Positions 32,765-46,504 of a DNA stretch of 46,504 bases are shown one piece after another. The notes beneath the pieces were generated by a model. The model ran no database searches, was not told the origin of the DNA, and worked only from the letters and a program-made list of their open reading frames with translations. Source of the stretch: Zopfochytrium polystomum (taxonomy: Eukaryota; Chytridiomycota; Chytridiomycetes; Chytridiales; Chytridiaceae); assembly GCA_025765615.1 (NCBI GenBank), contig JAIVFJ010000405.1, positions 1 through 46,504 of the forward strand. The letters are read 5' to 3'. Within the stretch, counting starts at the first letter, position 1; every line of letters starts with the position of its first letter. The position numbers and the translations under genes were made by a program.

Positions 32765-35006
32765 TTATGCAAAGATGGAGGGCTGACGATCTCTTCTTTG
32801 GGTCGTGACTTTCAAGCTGTGCGTGAAAGCCAAAAACCAAACGAGCGGGTCAGCGAACAAAGCAGTGGACGACGAGAGGACGACACCAAAAATAAGCGAA
32901 CGCTTACAGAATTTCCACTTGTGTCCGCAGTTTAGGCATGTCTGGTCACATAGGAAAAGGAGTGAAGAAGTGTGCGGCTCAGTAATGTGTCGATTCTCAG
33001 GGGGTTTTGAAAAAGTTGACTGGAGGGAAACAAAAATGTCGCTTACCACAAAAGTAGTCTGAGGAAAATCGAGGGAGCAATGAGTTAATAGACAGAACGG
33101 ATTGAGCAGGGCGAGGACAACAACAAAGGCATCACTCTCAAAAAAAAAAAAAAAAAAAAATAAAATATACGCACCATCGGCTCGTCAGCGCTCCGCGTCT
33201 GTTTCTGATAGTATGTGCACTTTCTCTTGCCGCACTTGCCGCACCTGAATGCGTCTGTCTCCGACTCTTGGTTTCCAGCCGACACCGAGTAATGCATCGA
33301 GTGCTTCTGCGCTGCCTTGATCTTTTCCTTCATAGTGTCTGGTATGAGTTGCTTTTGGTTTTTGTGTGTGTTTTTTGGTACAAGGAGAGGAAGAACGAGG
33401 CTGTTCAGCAAACATCGAGGTGGATTGCAGTGAACGTTAAAAAAAGTCGAGTTCAACCTCTGGCTGCGCCGTCGCCACCTCTTTGGGCGTCATGGCACCG
33501 CTGAGGATGCGCTCCCGTAGCTCGACATTCGACTTGTCCTTGATGTTTGACCACAGGACGCGAAATTGAGCCTTGTACTGATCGTTGACGCCATTGGTAG
33601 AACGGTACAGCGCTTCCTCCACTTGTGTCGCAACGTTCAGGATCGTTCTCGAGTCTTCAATTTGATCTTAGGTTAAACGCACAGCGTGCGAGGGGAAACG
33701 ATCATACAAAGCAAGGAAGAAAACGCAGAGAAAAACAAATACCGTTTTCAGACCCAAGGCCAATTGCCGAGTAAAACAGTTCTATCGTCTTATCGCGCGC
33801 CTTGTCGCCCACTGACCTCGCGCTGACCTTGTCGATCGCAAAAGTCCGCTCCTTCAGTGCTGGCGCCGGCGGAGCCGCTGGGGTGCTTGGCGAGCTTGTC
33901 GCCGGAGACATGGACGTTATCGAGTTTTGGCGCTCGACTGTAACTTTTGGGGTGGCAGGGAAGGGAGAAAGGGTAACAACATGAAGTTTGAACGCAGAGT
34001 TCTAATGAAGATCCGCCAGTATCCAGGGTAAAGAAAACCTACTTTTGGGCTTCGCGCTAGAGCCGTTCGACGAGACGCTGTTTGATCGCAGCGGAACGGC
34101 AACGGGCGGGGGTGCGGCACCCTTGCTTACGGCCTTTTTCCACTTCATGATCAGGTTCTTTGCCATCTCCTGGGTTTCCTCGGTAATCTTTTCGTTTTTC
34201 CTAAGCTCATTGAGGTACAAACCAATTTTGGTTGCCTTCAGCATTCGTTCGGTTCAACGACGGGGTCGGGGCAAATGGTGGGAGAATGACGGTTAGGCAA
34301 GCACGAGTTTTGAGTTATTGGGCTTCTCACCCGTAGAGATTCTGCGGTCGGATTCCATCCGTCAAATCGTTGGAGGACCGTGATGACCGACTTTTCCGAC
34401 AAGTGAGGAGGGGTGACAAAGAGAAAGAAAGAAAGTACTGTTGTCAACATATGGCGATAAACGACTTGGGACAATTCATTCAAACTACTAAGGTGAACAG
34501 TGACGCACAGACCGTTCCCCGTCAAATGAGAAGTGAGCCGCGAGAGGGTGGATGAGGAGGGAGGCAGGGGGGAGAGGACCAGGGCAGGCAGGTAATTCAC
34601 TTGCACTGCCACTGGGAGTCGTCTTGGATCGCACAGCGGGCAAACGGAGGATGGATGGATAAGGACTATCGCTCGATCGAATAGTAGGAGACTGGTTCGA
34701 GGCAACCGCATCCGGTAGCAGTGGAAGTGGGGTTGGCAGGGCGAGCCACATGAACGGCAACCTGGTCTCCAGAGGATGCAGCGGGCGGCGGACTCTGTCG
34801 CGCTCAAAGCTGCCGTTGGCAAGTGCTGCATACTCTGGGCTGGCTGCACAACTCTTCTCTGCGTCTCGTCTTCTCATGGCTCTCTTCCGTCCCGCCCCAC
34901 TCGTCCGCCCTCTGATATTAACACTCACGTCCCCACGGTCGTCCTTCAGCAACTTGTCGATCTCGCGACGCCACTCAACCACGTCCGAGTCCTTGATGTT
35001 GACCAT
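32765..35006 (-). CDS. transcription elongation factor TFIIS, 8 exons including a 12-nt micro-exon
   Basis: Exons 35006-34929, 34390-34331, 34235-34043, 33943-33743, 33666-33458, 33351-33175, 33058-33047 and 32941-32765 sum to 1107 nt, giving 368 aa. The N-terminal LW domain contains VLQRFDGWNPTAESLR, TKIGLYLNELRKNE and NLIMKWKKAVSK. The central Pol II-binding domain contains YKAQFRVLWSNIKDKSN and LRERILSGAMTPKEVATA. The zinc ribbon ligands are C284, C287, C312 and C315, with the acidic QTRSADEP loop at 298-305. The TTFV segment of the ribbon comes from the 12-nt exon. TFIIS makes stalled RNA polymerase II cleave its transcript and restart. Normal family members end at WKFC (here residue 322). 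This frame runs 46 residues further, and a GTAAGCG overlaps that Cys codon, so the true end is uncertain. A GTG further upstream was rejected as start in favour of the ATG. Confidence 0.92.
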
Positions 35007-35027
35007 GTCAGACACCTCTCTTTGTGG

Positions 35028-35033
35028 CACGTG
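35028..35033. promoter_or_regulatory. CACGTG palindrome upstream of TFIIS
   Basis: A CACGTG element followed by AC lies 22 bases upstream of the TFIIS start codon. A second copy lies 37 bases further on. Such sites are bound by fungal bHLH factors of the Cbf1/Pho4/USF type. Function here is inference. Confidence 0.5.
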
Positions 35034-35064
35034 ACTAGTGAGAGAAATTTTTTTCGATTTGTGT

Positions 35065-35070
35065 CACGTG
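35065..35070. promoter_or_regulatory. second CACGTG palindrome upstream of TFIIS
   Basis: GTCACGTG, 37 bases from the other CACGTG. Together they read CACGTGAC...GTCACGTG, an inverted arrangement of the 8-base form. It lies between the PMT2 3' end and the TFIIS 5' end. Confidence 0.5.
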
Positions 35071-35375
35071 CCAACTGGTGTGAAAGATTGGAAGCGACGT
35101 TTCATTTATCCGTCTTCATCATTCACAAATCACCGGAGCCGATAAGTACTTTCTGGACTAATACTAGTCTTTCCTCGAAAACGAAGGACTATGGAGAAGA
35201 AAATGGACTGAAAGAAAAGAAGCAAACCAAAGCAACACTAACCTCCGTCATACTGCAACCGACGGAAAAGAAAGAACAAAAAAAAAAAAAAAAAAAAAAA
35301 GGAACGACTTTCGAAACAGGGCAGAATAAATGGCATGAACAAACAGCACAACCCACGCCACGCGCGGAATCGCCT

Positions 35376-38300
35376 TCATGCCGCTTGGTCCACTGCAGGT
35401 GCTTCCACTGACGAGGACGGGGACGCCCTTTCCGTAGACACAGACGGCAAGGCGCCAGCCACGGTCGACGCCGACGATGCATCGTCGTACAGGTTCCAGC
35501 TGCTTATCCACTTCCTGTCGGCGTACGCCGACGCCGGGCCTTCCATGCCGAAGGCAAAGTCCGCAAAGTGCACAAACACGCCAATAACCGCGGCAGTCAG
35601 GCCCCAGAGCAGGAGCGTGTGCACAACGCGCGGGAGTTTCGAGCCGATGTGGTCGGTCACATGGGCAAACAGGATGATGGCGAAGTAGAGGGCTGGGAAG
35701 TAGTGATGGATGCTGGTGGGCCGATGATAAAGAAAGGAAGCCGCGGAATCGATATTAGCCCACCCCAGAGCAACTTGATTGCCAAAATCTGTACTTACTA
35801 CATCACGCGCCCCATAATCCAGAAGGGGAAGTAGTGTAAGAACCATCCAAGGAACCCAACTTTGCTCGCAAAGTAAAAGTCATCAAAGGCCTCTGGAAAC
35901 GACGATGGGGTAACGGTCAGCTCTGAAAGATTTGAGGACGAAATACTCAACGAGGAGAGATCCAGTCTTTGTACTTTCGCTGGTACCGTAAGAGGTAGAT
36001 TGCGCCAATCACAAAGAAGACAATGATGCTCGCAGTCGAACCAAGCCAGACAATTGGGTGGCCCGTCAAGTAAAACTTGAGCTCGTGGTCACCCCAGCCG
36101 CACATGCGCAGTCCAACCAGCAGGAGCGGCCACTGGTATGGCACTGAAGTGAGAATGTCGGGCTCCTTGTCCTTGTCAGGAGTGAGCGCGTTGTTCGACG
36201 TCCACATTGCCACATTCAAATCCACAAAGTCTCTCCAAAAGTTTGGTCTGAAGTCAGCAGCCCCACCGGGAGGGACTAAAACAGTTGAGGTTGAAATTGG
36301 AGCAGTGAATAAGCGCATCGGTCGTTTGATGGTTGAGTCACCCAAGGGAGAGGCGTTCTTTGGCCAGGGAGTGAAAGAAGCTTACGTTTTTCATTTCGGT
36401 GCTGCTCGACGTTCCAGATATTCGCAGGGTCTTTTGGGTCACCGTTCTTTTGACAAACAACCTCAATCTGCTTAAATCCCCATTCAGGCAGTGTCACACC
36501 GGTTGAGCGAAGCAGGCAGCCGGTAAAGACGTGTCGCAAGTTGAATCTCGTTGTGAGAGACTTAATCTGGCCCGTCTTATCGCCGTGAAGATCCTATTAT
36601 TGTTAAGTCTCAATGATCAGCTCCAAACGTTTGCCAACTTGGTATTGCTCACATCGATAACCTCTATCCGCCAATAATCATTAACATCGCCAAGAGTTTC
36701 ATTACCGTATCCGCTGACTTCGTTTTGCAGTGAGGTGACTGGAGCACGAACATCGTGGCTGTGGAGATTTCGAGTCGTCTGCGAGTGAACTGAGGGTTCG
36801 TCAGAAACCAGCCTGGCCCACCCTGGTCCCAAAATTACCGAGGCGGATTGTATCATTATGCTTGACAAATACGATATCCTCCGGAAAAGGTTCTTCCCGT
36901 GGTTTTCGAATCTCCCAATCGTTGTTGGTGTCTTTGTGGTGGTAGCAAGTCACTTGCTGTTGCTCAGACCCTGACGGGTATGTCTGAACATGGGAGTGAA
37001 GCAGTCCACCGCCGTGACCATTGTTTTTGATAGAGACGATCGATCCGTAGGCGGCATCTATTTTATGAACAAAGGCTGCATGAGACGAAGACTGCACAGG
37101 CGTAGCAACTGGCAAAGTGGGGGTACTCACAAAGTGGGTTTTCATGGAAGTTATTTCCGGCCAAGTTCGCTTGGAACAGTGAGCTCATTTGTGCGTCGCC
37201 CGTGCCAGACCGGTTCAGAATATGGAAATGGAGAGCGAAGCTGATGACATAAACGCCAACGGGAAGCATGATCAATAGGACTATTCGTGCGATCCAGTGG
37301 CGAAGGTAGACAATCTACGTTGATTGAAGGGTGCGGTCTTTGGTCAAAAATCAATGCTTCAAAGCAAAGCGCATGACCCACCCAAGGCATTTTGATATCG
37401 CCGAACATGACCCAAAGATCCTCGATTGTGTGCTATCGGAGGTGTTAACAGTCGAAGATATGGGAACCACCGACGTACCAGGCCAACAAGGGCGATCGCA
37501 AACAAGCCCACCCACTTCACGCTGAAAATCGACATGTTCAGATTTGGATGCCAGCCATGAACTTGACAAACCTAGCGACGCATCCGAGAGACAATCCTGT
37601 AAAAGCAAGCCACGCATACCATCTGAATGACAGGGGCCTGACATTTCATTCCTTAGACAATTTCTTCATTCAAATGGAAATTGAACTTACTCTTTGACCT
37701 GGTAGTTCCTGAATTTGCAAAGGCAGTACGCACTTAACGCCGTAAAGAACAACAGCATTGAATCAAGGAGAATGAATCGGCTGATGGCAAGCAGCGCGAT
37801 GTCTGATAGGTGAAACGTCAGTCTCCTTCGTCCGCGTTAGCCTCACTGGGAAAACAGGGAGCCGTACCGCACAAGGCCATAACCGCGAGGAATATGCTTG
37901 CACTGTGCGAAAGATGCAATTCCACGCCAGTATAGTAAGCGAGAGGGACGATAGCCGCGCCAACGATGGCCGGGAATGTCCTGAACCCAGCATAGTTCAA
38001 ATCTTCTGGATATTTGTGGCCAGACTCAAACTCAAACGTTCCGTTAAAGCCAATAAAGTGTCCTGCCAACCCCAGCAGCATTTTCCCGAGAGGAGGATGC
38101 ACGTCAAAGTAGAAGGCGCGGGTGATATAGTAAGACGCAAATTTGCTATAAGAAGCACAGTTAGTGTTTTGTTTCGCCACTGCGATAATGTTCCAGTACC
38201 CGAAATGCGCCTCGTCCCTTCGAAAGAAAAATCAGTCATCAAGTGTTTGGTAACCAACACACTCACCAAACCACGAAGTCAGCCCAGCCGATTTTGTACA

Positions 38301-38706
38301 ATCGTGTCCACAGAGACAAGACCGTAAGCGTTACAGGAACCAGCCATAAGAAAGAGGACGTTGAGGAATCCTCGATGTCGGTTTGCTGGCTCCAAATATT
38401 AGATGTTCGTTGCCTTCGACGCGTTGTTCCCATCTTCTTCGACAACACTTTCGTTAACGAACTAACCAGCTTCAGGTCGGCCGCAGCTTTGGCGAGCTTA
38501 TCGTCCAAATCAACCTCTTCTTCTTGAATGCCCGCATTCTTTCGAGATTTCGTGGGTTCCTCTTTGCGCGGTGAAGTCTCGGCGGCGACAGCGGCCGTCG
38601 CGTCAACTTTTTCTTTCGTGCCGTTGACGATCGCAGCGGTGTCAGGCTCCGGGGTGGCCGAACCCTTTTTCGGTTGCCGCTTTCGCAACCCTTGCTGATC
38701 CCCCAT
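35376..38706 (-). CDS. protein O-mannosyltransferase, PMT2/POMT2 subfamily, 14 exons
   Basis: Exons start at 38706, 38217, 38145, 37802, 37622, 37521, 37432, 37314, 37057, 36789, 36593, 36275, 35892 and 35712. They sum to 2496 nt, giving 831 aa. A Lys/Glu-rich cytosolic N-terminus (1-120) precedes the first TM helix. The catalytic DE pair is D148/E149 (DEAHFGKF), followed by [18 protein letters not shown] and [17 protein letters not shown], the PMT2-type wording. A luminal MIR region follows, with [31 protein letters not shown] and [10 protein letters not shown]. Late features are [18 protein letters not shown] and [11 protein letters not shown]. It is an ER membrane enzyme that moves mannose from dolichyl-phosphate-mannose to Ser/Thr; PMT2 proteins usually pair with a PMT1 partner. 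Exon 2 is only 18 nt and carries the DE motif. Confidence 0.95.
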
Positions 38707-39309
38707 TATCTCCTGGCTAGAAGAGTCGTTTAGATCAGGGTCTCCAGGAATGCATCTCGTGTCCCACGTCGAGTCTTCGCTGGACGGCGATCTCCTCCCA
38801 GTGCAGAACAGGCCAACCGACACCGCGCACTGGATATGCCGGCTGGGACCGACAAATACTCGCTCTCGCGAGCGAAACACACCTCTTCTCTGGTCGCGTT
38901 GCGCACTGGGGCTTTGATTGATCGGCAACAAGGAAGCCCTTGTTTTTAAATTTTTCCTTTATTTGTCCTGTCTGTCTCGGAGACATTCTGCGGCGAGCGG
39001 CGAGAGTGGGGTTCACTCGCGAATTACAATTCCCGTCACCTTTCGTTGTCACATGCAGTCCGTTAAGCTGGAACTTCCACTCTGCTGTTCGTAATTCGGA
39101 AATACAGCCCAACCGCTGGTTCAACCAATAGGTCTGTGGGCTGAAGTGCAACATGCGACGACCGAAGATTCTCCAATATAAACTTTTGAGCTAGAGAATT
39201 GTCAACCGCGCAAAGGTCGGCTGGCTACCTCCCACGGCGTCCTCACTCACCGATTCTTCGATACTCGAACGGGCTAAAATAGAAGAAAAACAAACTGAAC
39301 ACAAATTTA
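38707..39309. promoter_or_regulatory. intergenic between PAN2 3' end and PMT2 5' end
   Basis: About 600 bases. The frame upstream of the PMT2 ATG remains open to about 38931 but is Arg/Ser-rich without family similarity and is taken as 5' UTR or promoter. No other gene was seen. Confidence 0.4.
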
Positions 39310-42300
39310 TTATTGAATTGGTCTTGCTGTCTGGGGAGGCCGGAAGTTGTACAAACGGCCCTCTTCGTAGAGTGCATCCAGTGCCTCATCAAATTTTCCA
39401 GATTCTTTCAACTCTACATACTTCTCGTATAGAAGCAACGCCTACAGTACGGAAGAGATAGCGTGAACTTCAGAAAAGAGGAGGGAGGGTGTCCGTACCG
39501 TCCGTGCGTCTTCAATACTGTCGTGAGAATCCTGCTGAACATCCATCCGCAAGAGGCTCCACGCTAGGAATCTCAGAGATAGTTTGCTAAATAACCAGTA
39601 ATGTCAGCTTCCGTTGTTTCGACTGGAGGTAGTCATACCGTTGCCTCTCTTTCTTGAAGAAAATATCTACGGTGTCAATAATCTGCTCTGGAGGAACAAT
39701 GATATCTTGAAGCGCTATCAGCCATCGATTCCCTTTACTAGTTATATTAAGCTTACTTATTATCCGAAGATCCTTTTTCAGCCCATGGCCGACAAACTTG
39801 CATCCAAGATCAACCAACAATCGAAGTTTCTTGTATGCAACCTGATTCAATCCTTTCCAATAAGATGGCGGAAAAAACAATGGGCTGTACACTGAAAAAA
39901 AAAGTCACCTTCAATGGAACGAGGGGATAGCGAGAAGAGTGGGGATCTAAATCTCCGGCTGCGTTAAAAATGCGTATCAGTTTTGGTAGAAAGTTCCCTT
40001 GGAAAGAAACACACGCCTTTTATGCCAGAAAACTCGGTCAAGTAATCAACGATGGGCTCTTGAATGCTAATGTAGTCGTCAATGAACGGAACCGCATGCA
40101 GCGGTCCTGGCTCTCCGCGTACAACGCTGACTCGAGCGAGAGCCTGACGAGATGGGCGAATTGTGAACTTTGTCCCATTGCTCCGCAGCTCGGTTTCTTC
40201 CTGATTGCGCCAATCCATGAACATGCCAATCAGTCAGTATAAAACATCATTTTTGAGAGGTGCAGAGCTTACTTGGCTAAGAGCTACAAATTCTGAATCT
40301 ATCGCGCAGAGAAAGCCGCCTTTATATTGCTCCGCTTCCTCGGTCGTCAACAGCTGGTACTTGAGAAGAAGATCGTTTCTCGTGCTTCAACAAGGAGGTA
40401 AATTTCAATCCGAATCAAACCCATGCTCCTCACTTGACGGTCGGGTTTCCCATCAACAATGTCAGACTCTTGTCCGCATTAAAAGCATCGGGGGGAATGG
40501 AAAAACCATCTTTGACGTACTGCAAAATGGAGATGGTCTAGGTCCAAATGGTAAGCGGAACTCTGGTCCAGTAGGTTCTACGAGACCTTCCATTTCCGAT
40601 TCTGCGTGGCTTCATCTACTGAAATTGGCTGAACCAAAAAGTCGTTGAACAGAAACCATTCGTTTTCTTCTGGTACTGGAATGGAAGCAAGTGAATAAAG
40701 ACAACTCGCGTTCGCCTTTCCCACCCAAAATGTGCGCGACCAGGTGAGGTGGAGTCTTGTCATCTTTTATTTCTGCCACACTTGCCTAACCCGCCAAGTT
40801 AGTTCAGTACGAAGGCCGGCATCATTGACAAAGCAAGCGCAACTCAACTCGCAGGCTATAACGCGTCACGTCAGCTTCATCGGAGAAATAACCATCCGGG
40901 AAAGGATCTATACGTTCTTCAACTGACAATTTTGATCCCTCAAAAATAATGGCAATGCTTATGGCTGGTGAGAGATACTTATGCGAGGCAAGGAGCTCAC
41001 TCACTGTAAGGGCGCGATCCAGTCACCTTCAGTGAAAACACGGAAGGGTGGTCGATATAAATGTTAGTTCCGAGCTGACTGTCAGACAAAGTACCGTCAC
41101 TGGAATCCTCGCCATTTTGAACGTTTACGGATAGGACATTTGGAGCTTCTCGGAGTGATCGCTTCTGAACCATCGGTTGATAGCGTGAACAGTTGTTGCA
41201 CCAGACACGTGAATTATATTCACGGTCTAGGCTTCCCAGTAGCCGTTCAGAAAACTTCGATTCCTGATCTTTGTTCTGACAGAACTTTTAGTTTTGCTTA
41301 AAGCGGGAAATTGAAGATTACTTTTGACCGAGGGACGTCTAAAACAAACGGAAAGGTGTCTCTCGTTTCCTGGCTTTTGCACTGGCATGTATTCAAAGTT
41401 CGGATTTGGACAGCAAAGAGCTTCTGAAAGTTTGCAGCTCCATCCTCTGCTTCGACAAGTGTAGTTTCTTGATTGATCTGCTCAAGAATGAACCGATGAA
41501 AGTTCTGAATCAACGTTGAGTAGGACAGAGTGGTGCTAGATGATAACCCTCCAGTTCTTCCGCCCCCGAGGACAGGTTCGAACAGACCAAGAGCAGCCGC
41601 TTGTGGAATTGAGCTGAAAACGCTGAGCAAATTCGTCGCTTGGCAGTTGGCACCGGACGACGACTCAAGCATCTGAAACAGAAATCCGAGCTCGCAAGTG
41701 ATGCATGCTGATCTTGAGCATGTCGACACGACGTGGGCGAAAACGACTTCGCGGATGGCTTTGTTGAAAAATAGGACCTGCAGCATTGCGTTGCAGTAAG
41801 AATTGGCAATGTGCGTTTCAAGTCCTCCGTAATGCGTCTTATTGTAAAATCCAAAGTCAAAGTCTTCCACTCCAAATCTACTGTACTTGATCTCGACCCG
41901 TCGATAGACTTTGGGAACTCCCTCGTCCTGTAAGTGCGAGCAACCATTGTTAGCTCTGATTATTCCAGATATTTCTCGTGTCACTGAAAACCAACCGTTG
42001 GCGAGAGAGTTAGGGATTCCAGCGACGAGCCACCATCTCTCTCTTGCTCTGATCGAAAACGAGGGTGGTCACGGCTTTTTTTGGGTGACGGAGAGGCAAG
42101 AACTTGATTTCTGCGTATAGTGCTCGGTTTTTTGGCATAGCCAACAAAGTCTATCATTTTTACGTCCGCAAGAATCTCATCTGGTATCCTTGGTGCTGGG
42201 TTACCAGCTTCAAAAATCATCGTGGAAGGCCAAACCGACAATAATGGGCTGGTGTAGTAAGGCATTCCTATCCTGCTGAGAGGTCTGTAAAAAAAAAAAT

Positions 42301-43872
42301 TGTGGGTAAAGCGGATGACGAGAGCTGGTGCAAAGTAGCTTACACATCTGACTCAACGGGTATACTAATGGAAGGGATGCTTGGGGCATCAGGCATCTCA
42401 ATTTCTTGGGAAAACAAATTGAATTTGATTTCATCCTTCTCCCCCATTACGGATAGCGATCCGTCTGATCCCGTTATAATGACATTCTCTCCCGTCGAAG
42501 AAAAATCGGCGGCAGTCAAGAAACCCTGGATGCTGGCCTGCGATGAAAATTGGTCAGCCTCCATTCCCTCGTTCAAATCATTCCAACCTGATAAAATTGA
42601 ACGAGACTTGGGTTTCCAAGATCGCATATTTGGAACTCGCCCGATCGTGAACAAGCGAGTAGTTTCGAGGGAAGCGCTGGATTGAATTTCAAAGCAGACG
42701 CCCCCGTCGGAAAAGGAATTGGTGGAAGGTATTTGTGCATTCGAAGGTCGTATAACTTTAGCATCGGCTCCATTACCTGCTGGCCACCTCTGGCTCTTGT
42801 TGTCAGTTATGCGCGAGCTCGGCATTAGGAGAGACGTCGACGAACCTCATTCCGAACCCGCACATCACCATCGTTGATCCTGTTGCTTCGAGGACTGTCA
42901 AACTACCAGAATAAGCGTCCATGGAATGCTCTATTCGCAGGGACCGAGGATCCCGGAACTGAATGTGTCCGTTTGTGGCACCGCAACACATGTATTTTGC
43001 GAGCTTCAAGAAAGTGACATTGCTGGCGTCGTCCATCTTGCAAAAGTTTAACGTTGAAGCATAGCCCTGGTCACCAAACCTGTCTCGTTGCGGTCCCGCG
43101 ATACAGGTTTATGATCGAAAGCCGATTCTGATCCGACACGAGAAGTTCGGATTTCAAAGTGGTAAACCCTGCGGCAAGCATTGGGGTTCCATCACCACTG
43201 TGGAGCGCCGGTTTAGTGGTTGAAACGCGTCCAGCAAGTCTGGGAGATTGTTACTTGTAAATCCACTGACGGAGGCCCCGGCGGTGGCTCAGCCGAACGG
43301 ATGAACCACCCACTGAAAAGACTCCTTGTTCGTTGACGAGGATTTGCCTCACTGCGCCATCATGGCCTCTGAAAGCGGTGTATCTACGAAGTGTACTCGC
43401 GTTTTGGACTGGAGCAGTATGGCTGGCATGTACTGGCGTGTACGACGATATATGGCCCTAAACAAATGTGGCAGACGAATCGAGCGGTCAGATGCACCGT
43501 GACATCCACACTGAAAGCTTGCTATAATGGATTGTGTGGGAGTGGGTTGCGATCGGCCGAGTACGAAGGTGGGGGGGAAGCACCCACCGTGTCGGAGCCG
43601 ACCCAGACCAGTTCCTGCAAGGGATCAAAGGCGACCGCGGAAAGGGGCACACCAGGGGGCGTCGTTGTGGTGTGGAACCGCTCTGACAAGGCCATCCTTT
43701 TCCGTGCATGAGCCACCCACTCCCACGCCACAAGGTTTGCACCCAACGACGACGGCGACGCCTCTTGGTTCCCTTCCGAGCGAGCGGGCGGATTAGTGAG
43801 TGGGAGATGCCACTCCGGACGGACAACCGAAAGACTTGTTTTTCTCTTTTTTTTCCACGCCTCCGGTGACAT
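39310..43872 (-). CDS. PAN2: PAN2, catalytic subunit of the PAN2-PAN3 poly(A) nuclease, many exons
   Basis: The first exons are 43872-43588, 43457-43255, 43197-43080 and 43036-42846; many more follow to the TAA at 39312-39310. The N-terminal WD40 part contains [40 protein letters not shown] and [16 protein letters not shown]. The central ubiquitin-hydrolase-like domain has [20 protein letters not shown]. The C-terminal DEDD exonuclease has [41 protein letters not shown] and HDSIEDART. The last residues are LYNFRPPQ. With PAN3 it trims poly(A) tails bound by Pab1 in the cytoplasm. The start ATG follows from the MSPEAW frame; a TTG further upstream was rejected. Middle exon edges (39900-42300) were not all fixed to the base. 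Confidence 0.95.
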
Positions 43873-44415
43873 ATTTGCGATGTTGGGTGGGGCGTTAGAT
43901 TCGAGGCCTGTGTGGCTTGGCTGCGAAAGAGGTGGTGGAACTTCTGCTTCGTGTGCCGGGTCTATAAATAAATGCAGTTTGAAAATGTCTTCCCTCTTCC
44001 CAGCAAAGGAAAGGAAAAAAAGGGAGAAGAAATCAGCCAATCAAGAGAGAAAACAGTGAGTGAGCCAGTCAGGCACTCCCGCGAGAGGAGAGAGGAGCGC
44101 GTGGGACGGCGAGGCTTGACTTCACCGCCACCGCTGCCCCCATCTCCACACCCCCCCGAAACCGCCGCCCCGTCCACCTGCTCTCCCCCACCTGCCGTCC
44201 CGCCGCGCCCTCCGTTTCTTCCATCATTGCGACCCCTTCGCGTCTCTCGACTCCTTCTGCGCGCACCACCCCACTATCCCCAGAACGCTCCTCCTCCTCC
44301 TCCTCCTACCCCTCTGTGTCCGACCTCCACTCGTGCCTTTTCCCCCACACCTTCGAGATCTTCGGCGAAAGCTGACACAATTACCTTCTCACAGCCAGCC
44401 ACTCCCAAAGTCCCT
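43873..44415. promoter_or_regulatory. divergent promoter between PAN2 and GFA1
   Basis: The 543 bases separate the PAN2 start (minus) from the GFA1 start (plus). A TATAAATA sequence lies at 43963-43970, about 95 bases from the PAN2 ATG when read on the minus strand. The part nearer GFA1 is C/T-rich, as is common in fungal 5' regions. There is no convincing frame before the GFA1 ATG. Confidence 0.5.

Positions 44416-46504
<2,089 letters not shown>

Noticed and set aside
37109..37130. A 22-nt intron in the PMT2 gene
   Set aside because: A later acceptor at 37058 gives a normal 73-nt intron and a better family match (AYGS after the NPL segment).
43873..44040. N-terminal extension of PAN2 upstream of 43872
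   Set aside because: The frame opens with TTG, contains a TATA-like stretch and lacks PAN2 similarity. The ATG at 43872 fits better.

Overview
The window looks like nuclear DNA of a fungus. It encodes a tandem Zn(II)2Cys6 transcription-factor family, a fungal-type PMT2 protein O-mannosyltransferase, a multicopper oxidase, PAN2, TFIIS and glutamine:fructose-6-phosphate amidotransferase. Most genes are cut by many short introns, usually 40-110 nt with GT...AG ends. A soluble-type class III cyclase relic, a PF09818-type ABC ATPase and a SelO protein would suit an early-diverging (for example chytrid-like) fungus, but that placement is inference. Exon models were built by hand from reading frame, splice signals and remembered family motifs; in eight of them the summed exon length is an exact multiple of three.

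Layout. 1-120: possible internal exon of a minus-strand gene leaving the left edge. 651-3010 (-): ABC-class ATPase. 3634-5301 (-): secreted or membrane-anchored M28 aminopeptidase. 5302-7405: GC-rich spacer holding a broken class III nucleotidyl cyclase fragment. 7406-17707 (+): expanded Zn(II)2Cys6 array with two intact six-exon genes, one decayed copy split by about 1.8 kb of Tc1/mariner-like debris, and a 5'-truncated fourth copy. 18244-20637 (+): intronless 797-residue protein of unknown function. 21234-23294 (-): multicopper oxidase. 24272-25350 (-): TMEM70-like mitochondrial protein. 26329-29422 (-): SelO/Fmp40-type AMPylase. 29423-32764: gene-poor stretch with only weak candidates. 32765-35006 (-): TFIIS. 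35376-38706 (-): PMT2. 39310-43872 (-): PAN2. 44416-window end (+): glutamine:fructose-6-phosphate amidotransferase (GFA1), sharing a 543-bp divergent promoter with PAN2.

Most genes are unrelated housekeeping functions (O-mannosylation, hexosamine synthesis, mRNA deadenylation, transcription elongation, mitochondrial assembly). The accessory part is the transcription-factor array, where duplication, transposon insertion and decay are visible side by side. The array members share an unusual acidic-hydrophobic C-terminal tail. Other points of note are two micro-exons (12 and 18 nt) carrying invariant residues, a probable 38-nt GC-AG intron, and a dense frameshift cluster in the first half of GFA1 that may be an assembly problem.
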